From Chitinophagaceae bacterium (lineage in GTDB: Bacteria; Bacteroidota; Bacteroidia; Chitinophagales; Chitinophagaceae): DNA of 40,033 bases. Under the pieces are notes generated by a model. The model was not told where the DNA came from. It did not search any database and worked only from the letters and a program-made list of their open reading frames with translations. Shown in pieces: positions 33,704 to 40,033 of the stretch (position 1 is the first letter of the stretch; the number at the start of each line of letters is the position of its first letter). The stretch is from positions 1 to 40,033 of the forward strand of contig JACCYQ010000026.1 of assembly GCA_013696395.1 (NCBI GenBank). Direction: 5' to 3'. A program made the translations under genes and the position numbers.

Positions 33704-34696
33704 TTAACCAAGATCGATATTAGTATTGTCACCAATATTCAATGTACGGGTTTCACCCCGTATCCCGGTATCACTACCAATGACAGATTCGTCAAGGACT
33801 ATATCGAATAGATTGGAAAAAGAACCGATGATAGAATTTTTTATAATTGAATAATCAATAGTAGTGTTATCGCCAATACTTACATTTGGACCAATGATGG
33901 AATTCCGGATATCACATCCTTCTCCAATGCTGACTGGCTTAATATATACATTGTTACCGGTACCACTATCACTGTCATTGGTGCCACCGAACTTCTTTAA
34001 CATAGTGGCATTGGATTCCAATAAGGTTTCTTTTTTACCGCAATCAAACCAGTTTTCTACTTTAAAAGATTTAAATTTTACACCTGCTTTTATCATACAA
34101 TCTAATGCATCCGTTAATGAATATTCTCCATGGCTTCTAAGCCCCTGGCGAATGTTATTTTCAAGGCATTGAAACATTTGATCAGATTCCTTTACTTTAT
34201 ATAAACCCACAAGAGCCATATTCGATTTTGGTATTTGGGGTTTCTCTACTACATGATCAACAAATCCTTCTGCGTTAATTTCAGCTACCCCAAAATCCCT
34301 GGGATCATCCACTTTTTTTACACCTAACATGGAATATTCACTATGAACTACTTCCTGAATGTCATATTCGCAAATAGTGTCACCCAACACTACAAACATT
34401 TCATCACCATCCACAATGTTACGCGTTAATTTTATGGCATGTCCTATTCCCTGCCTGTCAGTCTGGTGAACAAAATGCGCTTCAATCCCAGGATATTTAT
34501 TTTTTATATAATCCTGGATTTTATCGCCCAGGTAACCCACTATAAAAATAAACTCATTAATTCCTGCTTCGCGAAGTTGATCGACGATTATACTTAATAC
34601 CGTTTTGCCAGCCAGCGGTATCAGTGCTTTAGGTTGTGTATAAGTGTGTGGGCGAAGTTTTGTACCAGCCCCCGCTACCGGGATAATCGCTTTCAT
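33704..34696 (-). CDS. Sugar-1-phosphate nucleotidyltransferase
   Basis: 330 residues. The N-terminal nucleotidyltransferase domain starts MKAIIPVAGAGTKLRPHTYTQPKALIPLAGK. The usual G-x-G-T-R-L-R-P is here GAGTKLRP, and the Lys in PKAL contacts the sugar phosphate. The metal/nucleotide motif VLGDTICEY is at about residues 103-111. The C-terminal third has left-handed beta-helix-like hexapeptides (VSIGEGCDIRNSIIGPNVSIGDNTTIDYSII). It is closest in style to glucose-1-phosphate thymidylyl- or uridylyltransferases for surface glycan precursors; the sugar and the base are not certain. The 241 bases upstream, to glyA, carry a possible glyA -7 box (TATTTTTG, 34811-34818) and little else. Confidence 0.85.
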   Translation of the reverse strand: MKAIIPVAGAGTKLRPHTYTQPKALIPLAGKTVLSIIVDQLREAGINEFIFIVGYLGDKIQDYIKNKYPGIEAHFVHQTDRQGIGHAIKLTRNIVDGDEMFVVLGDTICEYDIQEVVHSEYSMLGVKKVDDPRDFGVAEINAEGFVDHVVEKPQIPKSNMALVGLYKVKESDQMFQCLENNIRQGLRSHGEYSLTDALDCMIKAGVKFKSFKVENWFDCGKKETLLESNATMLKKFGGTNDSDSGTGNNVYIKPVSIGEGCDIRNSIIGPNVSIGDNTTIDYSIIKNSIIGSFSNLFDIVLDESVIGSDTGIRGETRTLNIGDNTNIDLG

Positions 34697-34937
34697 AAGC
34701 CCTGCAACCGCTAATGCGGCATTTAATAAAAAAATAATGTGCAGACGAAAGTAGGGAAAAATGAATTAATAAAAATTCTGCTTCCTACATAATCACATTG
34801 CTTACTCATGTATTTTTGCCGGGCTGTTTGAACAGGTATTTATAATATGCCATCAAAATAAAAATATGTATGAATGATATAAGCATGGCTAACTTATGCA
34901 TTCAAAACAATCAATTCACTGAAAGAACATTATTAAT

Positions 34938-36215
34938 ATGCAAAGAGATACAAAGGTTTTTGATCTTATTCAACAGGAATTGGAAAGGCAACGAAATGGT
35001 ATTGAGCTGATCGCTTCTGAAAATTTCACCTCCTTACAAACCATGCAGGCCATGGGAAATGTGATGACCAATAAATATGCTGAAGGTTATCCTGGCCGCC
35101 GCTACTATGGAGGATGTGAAATTGTAGACCAGACAGAGCAACTGGCTATTAACCGGATAAAGGAAATTTTTAATTGTGAATACGCCAATGTACAACCGCA
35201 TAGTGGAGCCCAAGCTAATGCTGCTGTGATGCTGGCGGTTTTAAAACCCGGCGATAAAATTTTAGGACTGGATCTTAGTATGGGAGGACATCTGACACAC
35301 GGGTCACCCGTTAACTTCAGTGGCAAATTATACGAACCACATTTTTATGGAGTTTATAAAGAAACTGGTTTAGTGGATTATGAAAAGTTGGAGGAAGTTG
35401 CTGAAAAAGAGAAACCAAAGTTGATTATTTGTGGAGCATCGGCTTATAGCCGGGATTGGGATTATGAAAGAATAAGGGCGGCAGCGGATAAATGTGGCGC
35501 ACTTGTTATGGCCGATATCGCTCACCCAGCCGGTATGATAGCTAAAAAATTACTGAAAGATCCATTTGAACATTGCCAGTTCATTACATCAACCACACAT
35601 AAAACATTACGTGGCCCGCGTGGTGGTATTATCCTGATAGGTAAAGATTTTGAAAATCCATTTGGCGCAAAAGATATGAAAGGCAATACCCGAATGATGA
35701 GCAATTTGCTGGATATGGCCGTATTTCCTGGTACCCAGGGAGGACCGCTGGAACATGTAATTGCTGCCAAAGCCATTGCCTTTGGTGAAATATTGACTGA
35801 TGAATTTACCAATTATGCCAGGCAGATCCAGTTGAATGCGCAGGCTATGGCAACCGCTTTTACAAAAAGAGATTATGATATTATCAGTGGTGGTACAGAC
35901 AACCATTTAATGCTGATTGATCTGAGAAATAAAAATCTTACCGGTAAAAAGGCACAGGAAACTTTGGATAAAGCACATATCACACTTAATAAAAATGCTG
36001 TTCCTTTTGATGACAAAAGTCCTTTTGTAACTTCGGGTATACGTGTAGGTGTGCCAGCAATTACAACCCGTGGCATGAAGGAACAACACATGGACACTGT
36101 TGTGGATTTCCTGGATAAAGTATTGAAGAATCCAGATGATGAAAAAAATGTTTTCAGCGTTAGTAATATGGTGAAAGAATTAATGAAAAATTTTCCCCTC
36201 TATCCCGAACTTTAA
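34938..36215 (+). CDS. glyA: Serine hydroxymethyltransferase
   Basis: The 425-residue PLP enzyme interconverts serine and glycine and feeds one-carbon units into folate. The opening [38 protein letters not shown] is diagnostic. PLP-binding Lys222 lies in [14 protein letters not shown], and Asp193 and His196 lie in [10 protein letters not shown]. The length equals the usual 415-430. It supplies the methyl-group pool used by methionine synthase, so it links metabolically, though not physically, to the met operon at 14-19 kb. DUF4293 starts 19 bases after its stop. Confidence 0.97.
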   Translation: MQRDTKVFDLIQQELERQRNGIELIASENFTSLQTMQAMGNVMTNKYAEGYPGRRYYGGCEIVDQTEQLAINRIKEIFNCEYANVQPHSGAQANAAVMLAVLKPGDKILGLDLSMGGHLTHGSPVNFSGKLYEPHFYGVYKETGLVDYEKLEEVAEKEKPKLIICGASAYSRDWDYERIRAAADKCGALVMADIAHPAGMIAKKLLKDPFEHCQFITSTTHKTLRGPRGGIILIGKDFENPFGAKDMKGNTRMMSNLLDMAVFPGTQGGPLEHVIAAKAIAFGEILTDEFTNYARQIQLNAQAMATAFTKRDYDIISGGTDNHLMLIDLRNKNLTGKKAQETLDKAHITLNKNAVPFDDKSPFVTSGIRVGVPAITTRGMKEQHMDTVVDFLDKVLKNPDDEKNVFSVSNMVKELMKNFPLYPEL

Positions 36216-36234
36216 TTAATAGTAAATATTTATC

Positions 36235-36654
36235 ATGATACAAAGACTTCAAACCATATGGTTGCTTATTGCAGCTGTTTGTGCTATCCTGACTTTTGAC
36301 CTAGCTTTTTATAGTGGGGTAAAATTATCTGACACTAATATCAAACAGTTTGTTGAGCTAAATGCGTTGGCAGATGTAATTATTATGGTATTAACTGGTT
36401 TAGTCGCCTTGATCTGCCTTGTAACTATGTTTTTATTTCAAAACAGGAAAATGCAATTGAGACTTACAATTGTAGCATTACTGGCCTCTATAGCCAACCT
36501 GGTAATTTATTTTGCAGAAACTACGGAGTTTACCGAAGGCAATATTTTACTTACTTCCATATTTACCTTCATTATTCCTGTCTTTCTGGTTATGGCAGCC
36601 AAGGGTATTTACCGGGATGAAAAATTAGTTAAGAGCATGGACAGGCTGAGATAA
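36235..36654 (+). CDS. DUF4293 family membrane protein
   Basis: 139 residues with four predicted membrane segments (about 7-26, 46-69, 77-95 and 103-123). The opening MIQRLQTIWLLIAAVCAILTF is the hallmark of DUF4293, a family found almost only in Bacteroidota, so it is a taxonomic marker too. Function unknown. The short gap (19 bases) to glyA suggests co-transcription. Confidence 0.87.
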   Translation: MIQRLQTIWLLIAAVCAILTFDLAFYSGVKLSDTNIKQFVELNALADVIIMVLTGLVALICLVTMFLFQNRKMQLRLTIVALLASIANLVIYFAETTEFTEGNILLTSIFTFIIPVFLVMAAKGIYRDEKLVKSMDRLR

Positions 36655-36748
36655 TATTTTTATTGACATTAATCAAAAGAATAATCTATACTCAACAATA
36701 AGGGTTAGTCATTATCGTTTCTTATTACGTTAATCCAAAATAATCCTT

Positions 36749-37744
36749 ATGAAAAGATGCGTACTTCTCTTATTTGTATGCAGTTTGCTATCCGCAACTG
36801 TATTTTCTAATGTAAAGACTGCATTCAGCAACAATAATAACGGATGGTCTGTAAACAGTAACTGGTTACCATCAGGCATGCCTGCAAATGGAGATACTAT
36901 TATTATTCCGGCATTTTTTACCTTGAATGTTAAGGGAAATTTATACAATGGCCCTAAACCACGGCTAATCATTTATGTATATGGTACATTGGATTTTGAT
37001 CCATCAGGAAAACTTGATCTTGCTGATCAATCAGAAATTTATGTTTTTACCGGAGGTTCGATCCGTACAAATGGAACCAGTTCAGAGCAAATAACCATAA
37101 ATAATGTATTAAAATACAATGGCCAGAATGATGGTAATGTTTCAGGGCCCATTTTTGCTTCGGCTGCAACAGGTATTTCTCCCGGAGGATTTTCCGTGTT
37201 TAATATTTTACCGGTTAGTGTCCTTGCATTTTCACATGACCTGAGTAGAAATAACCTTGTATTACATTGGACCTTGAAACAGGGAACTGGTAATGAAACA
37301 TACTATTTAGAAAGTAAAAGACATTCCGGGGATTGGAAAGTAATCCAATCAAATAAAATTCAAGATATAACCAGCGAAGTTCATTCGCATGATTATAAAG
37401 AAACTATAATGACTTCGGGCACCTATGAATACAGGTTGAAATTCCCGGATGCAAATGGTTATGCGCAATATTCAAAGATCATTAAAGTAAACTTAAATCA
37501 ACCGGAAAGTTTGTTTAAAGTATATCCTAATCCTGCCACTTCTGTATTGGAATTTAATTTTGACATACCATTAGAAAACGGTCAAATTCATTTTACTAGT
37601 GCTTCCGGTAAAATAGTATACACAACTCCTTTAATTTCCGGCTTTACATCCAAAATAAATATTTCTCATTTACCTAAAGGAGTATATACTGTGTCTCTTT
37701 CCGGAAACAATGAACGATATTCAGAAATGCTTGTGATCCGGTAA
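36749..37744 (+). CDS. T9SS type A sorting-domain protein (secreted)
   Basis: 331 residues. A signal peptide (MKRCVLLLFVCSLLSATVFS) is followed by a beta-rich region at about 25-130 (NNNGWSVNSNWLPSGMPANGDTIIIPAFFTLNVKG, then LIIYVYGTLDFDPSGKLDL). This is the start of a right-handed beta-helix-like domain common in Bacteroidota surface proteins. A central fibronectin-like segment follows (HWTLKQGTGNETYYLESKRHSGDWKVIQ). The last 75 residues are a type A C-terminal sorting domain (FKVYPNPATSVLEFNF, then LPKGVYTVSLSGNNERYSEMLVIR) that directs export across the outer membrane by type IX secretion. The ligand or role is unknown. Confidence 0.87.
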   Translation: MKRCVLLLFVCSLLSATVFSNVKTAFSNNNNGWSVNSNWLPSGMPANGDTIIIPAFFTLNVKGNLYNGPKPRLIIYVYGTLDFDPSGKLDLADQSEIYVFTGGSIRTNGTSSEQITINNVLKYNGQNDGNVSGPIFASAATGISPGGFSVFNILPVSVLAFSHDLSRNNLVLHWTLKQGTGNETYYLESKRHSGDWKVIQSNKIQDITSEVHSHDYKETIMTSGTYEYRLKFPDANGYAQYSKIIKVNLNQPESLFKVYPNPATSVLEFNFDIPLENGQIHFTSASGKIVYTTPLISGFTSKINISHLPKGVYTVSLSGNNERYSEMLVIR

Positions 37745-37759
37745 AGCTTTATTTTATAA

Positions 37760-40033
37760 TTAAACAAATCTTGCCGTTATACTCTTTTCCTGTTTTTTAA
37801 TGCCTTTCGGTGGACCACTGTATACAAGGTTGCCGCCTTCATCACCGGCTTCAGGTCCAAGGTCAATGACCCAATCTGCACTTTTGATCACATCTGTATT
37901 ATGTTCTATTACAATGATGGAATGCCCCTGTTCAATTAAAGCATTAAAAGATGTTAGCAGCTTTTTAATATCGTGAAAATGAAGGCCTGTTGTGGGTTCA
38001 TCAAAAATGAATAAAAGTTTATTATTGGATTTTCCTTTCCCCAGGAAATAGGCCAATTTTACTCTTTGCGCTTCACCACCGGAAAGTGTGTCTGAAGATT
38101 GTCCCAACTTTACGTAACCCAATCCTACATTACTTAATGGCTGAATACCCTTAGATAGATTTTTTTCTTCTTTAAAAAAATCAAGAGCTTCATCTACACT
38201 CATTTCCAAAACATCAAAAATATTTTTTTCTTTATATTGAACTTCCAGCACCTCTTCTTTAAATCTTTTTCCGCCACAAACTTCACATTCAAGGTGAACA
38301 TTAGCCAGGAATTGCATTTCGACCACTTGTTCTCCTTCTCCTTTACAAGCATCACACCGACCGCCATCTACATTGAAGGAAAAATGTTTTGGCATAAATC
38401 CACGCATTTTACTTAGAGGTTGCCTGGCAAAAAGGTCCCTTATTTCATCATAAGCTTTGATATAAGTCACAGGATTACTTCGGGATGATTTACCAATCGG
38501 ATTTTGATCAATCATTTCAACCTGTGAAATGAATTCAATATCTCCTTTTAAATTTTTATGCAAACCTGCTTTTTCTCCTGGTTCTCCTTTCAACTTTTTT
38601 AAAGCCGGAGCCATGATTTGTTTTACCAATGTTGTCTTTCCGCTACCACTCACTCCACTAACCACACACAAAACATTTAGTGGAAATTGCACTGTTATAT
38701 TTTTAAGGTTATTTTGCCTGGCACCTTCAATAATTAAAGAGCGATTCCATTTACGCACCTGTTTAGGAGGTTCAATTGAAAGATCACCTTTTAAATATTT
38801 ACCAGTTAGACTCTCCGGATTATTTATTAATGCCTGGTAGTCACCATCCGCAATCACTTGTCCACCTAAATGGCTTGCAAGAGGACCCATGTCGATAATA
38901 TGATCGGCTTCCCGCATCATCATTTCATCATGTTCTACAACTACCACCGTATTTCCCAGATCCCGTAATTCCTTTAATACTTTAATAAGATTCTGCGTAT
39001 CCCGCGAATGAAGACCTATTGAGGGTTCGTCTAGTATATACAATGAATTGGTCAGGTTACTTCCCAGGCTTCGGGTTAATTGAATGCGCTGGCTTTCACC
39101 GCCACTAAGGGAATTGGCTAAACGGCTCAAACTTAAATATCCCAAACCAACATGCATCAGTGTACCCAATCGGTTCCGTATTTCAAGTAAAATTCGTTTA
39201 GCGACTGTTTGCTGATAATCAGACAGAAATTCTTCCAGGTTCTGAAACCAGGTGTACAGGTCACTGACGGGCATAGCATTCAGTTCGCCAATATGATTTT
39301 CATTGATCTTAACGTACAATGCATTTTTACGCAGCCGAAAACCATTGCAATCTGGACATGAGGTACGCCCCCGGTACCGGCTCAATAATACCCGGTATTG
39401 AACTTTGTATAAATTTTGTTCTACTTCTTTAAAAAAATCATCGATACCATTCACCTGGTTATTGCCTTTCCATAATAGTTCATTCTGTTCTTTAGAAAGA
39501 TCAGCAACGGGTTTATGGATAGGAAATTTTGAAGCGGCGGAGGTTTTGATAAAATATTCCCGCCATTTACCCAGCTTCTCTCCCTTCCAGGGAGCCACAG
39601 CTCCTTCGTAAACGCTTAATTGTTTATCCGGAATAACCAGGTCTTCATCAATACCCAATACCATAGAAAAACCTTCGCAGGTAGTGCAGGCGCCAAAAGG
39701 ATTATTAAAGGAAAATAAATTGGGAACGGGTTCTTCGAACTGCATTCCGTCCAGCTCAAAACGATTGTTGAAATGCAGCAGTTCCTTATTATTGATTTCC
39801 AGATAAATATCACCTTCACCTTCAAAAAAAGCTGTATTGATAGAATCCGCCATGCGGTGTTCATCATCTTCATCAAATTTCTTTGTGATTATACGATCTA
39901 CCAACACAAAGAGATCACCCTTACTAAATTCCTTTTTCCAGTACTTTTCTGATGCAGTTAATAATTCGTCGATAGGTAAAATTTTTCCTTCATGATATAG
40001 CCTGCTAAATCCTTTCTGCACCAGAATATTCAT
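37760..40033 (-). CDS. uvrA: Second UvrA-family excinuclease subunit, partial (5' end outside window)
   Basis: 757 residues are visible; the true start lies beyond base 40033. The part seen begins within the UvrB-binding or insertion region and covers the rest of ABC I (zinc module CTTCEGFSM and CPDCNGFRL, signature LSGGESQRIQLTRSLG). It then covers ABC II (Walker A GVSGSGKTTL, zinc module CDACKGEGEQVVEMQF and CEVCGGKRF, signature LSGGEAQRVKLA). All nucleotide-binding residues are intact, so it is not a pseudogene in this part. It differs strongly from the full UvrA at 8696-11581, including a weaker insertion domain. Many Bacteroidota carry two UvrA proteins; this one may be the UvrA2-like, UvrB-independent form, which would need the missing N-terminus to decide. 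Confidence 0.9.
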   Translation of the reverse strand: MNILVQKGFSRLYHEGKILPIDELLTASEKYWKKEFSKGDLFVLVDRIITKKFDEDDEHRMADSINTAFFEGEGDIYLEINNKELLHFNNRFELDGMQFEEPVPNLFSFNNPFGACTTCEGFSMVLGIDEDLVIPDKQLSVYEGAVAPWKGEKLGKWREYFIKTSAASKFPIHKPVADLSKEQNELLWKGNNQVNGIDDFFKEVEQNLYKVQYRVLLSRYRGRTSCPDCNGFRLRKNALYVKINENHIGELNAMPVSDLYTWFQNLEEFLSDYQQTVAKRILLEIRNRLGTLMHVGLGYLSLSRLANSLSGGESQRIQLTRSLGSNLTNSLYILDEPSIGLHSRDTQNLIKVLKELRDLGNTVVVVEHDEMMMREADHIIDMGPLASHLGGQVIADGDYQALINNPESLTGKYLKGDLSIEPPKQVRKWNRSLIIEGARQNNLKNITVQFPLNVLCVVSGVSGSGKTTLVKQIMAPALKKLKGEPGEKAGLHKNLKGDIEFISQVEMIDQNPIGKSSRSNPVTYIKAYDEIRDLFARQPLSKMRGFMPKHFSFNVDGGRCDACKGEGEQVVEMQFLANVHLECEVCGGKRFKEEVLEVQYKEKNIFDVLEMSVDEALDFFKEEKNLSKGIQPLSNVGLGYVKLGQSSDTLSGGEAQRVKLAYFLGKGKSNNKLLFIFDEPTTGLHFHDIKKLLTSFNALIEQGHSIIVIEHNTDVIKSADWVIDLGPEAGDEGGNLVYSGPPKGIKKQEKSITARFV

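Overview
The window looks like a chromosomal segment from a member of the Bacteroidota, most likely the Chitinophagaceae or a near relative. The base composition is AT-rich. There are type IX secretion (T9SS) C-terminal sorting domains, a DUF4293 protein, and outer-membrane beta-barrel proteins. Lipoproteins carry acidic residues just after the lipid-attached cysteine. Several intergenic regions hold the Bacteroidota promoter pattern (TTG, about 20 bases, TAnnTTTG), and Shine-Dalgarno sequences are mostly absent. The taxonomic call is inference from protein style; no alignment could be run.

Layout. 1-8.7 kb: the tail of an FAD oxidoreductase, an MtfA-like zinc peptidase (minus strand), aspS, a lipoprotein esterase, rarA with an in-frame repeat inserted in it, an ElaA-type acetyltransferase, an outer-membrane protein paired with a very small T9SS-tagged protein, a 390-base spacer holding two large inverted repeats, and a YIP1 membrane protein. 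8.7-14 kb: uvrA (minus), a secreted protein with a charged tail, an OmpA-type lipoprotein and a porin-like barrel. 14-19.3 kb: a SAM-I riboswitch with its terminator, followed by metY, metX, homoserine dehydrogenase and a second, MetZ-like, sulfhydrylase. Together these form a complete route from aspartate semialdehyde to homocysteine under S-adenosylmethionine control. 19.3-24.3 kb: a polyprenyl-phosphate-type glycosyltransferase whose stop codon overlaps that of a convergent sugar-nucleotide epimerase, a PAP2 phosphatase, a surface lipoprotein and an Old Yellow Enzyme.

24.3-25.4 kb is the most scrambled part. It holds a truncated, frameshifted DUF486 pseudogene, repeated hairpin modules, fragments of tRNA-Pro, one intact tRNA-Pro(TGG), a tRNA-Pro 5' half joined to a foreign anticodon-like arm, and tRNA-Ser(GCT). 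25.4-29 kb: dnaA (minus), a 559-base gene-free spacer and a COG2509 FAD dehydrogenase. 29-40 kb: a NatAB-type ABC exporter, a 115-base element with terminal inverted repeats that doubles as a terminator, a secreted coiled-coil protein, a carboxypeptidase-regulatory-like protein, a nitronate monooxygenase-like enzyme, a sugar nucleotidyltransferase, glyA, DUF4293, a T9SS cargo protein, and the C-terminal three quarters of a second UvrA that runs off the window.

Most genes are housekeeping. I see no defence island, CRISPR array, prophage or biosynthetic cluster. The most unusual material is in the repeats: the MITE-like element read through in frame inside rarA, the double inverted repeats at 7.6-7.9 kb, the decayed tRNA-Pro cluster, and the TIR element behind the ABC exporter.
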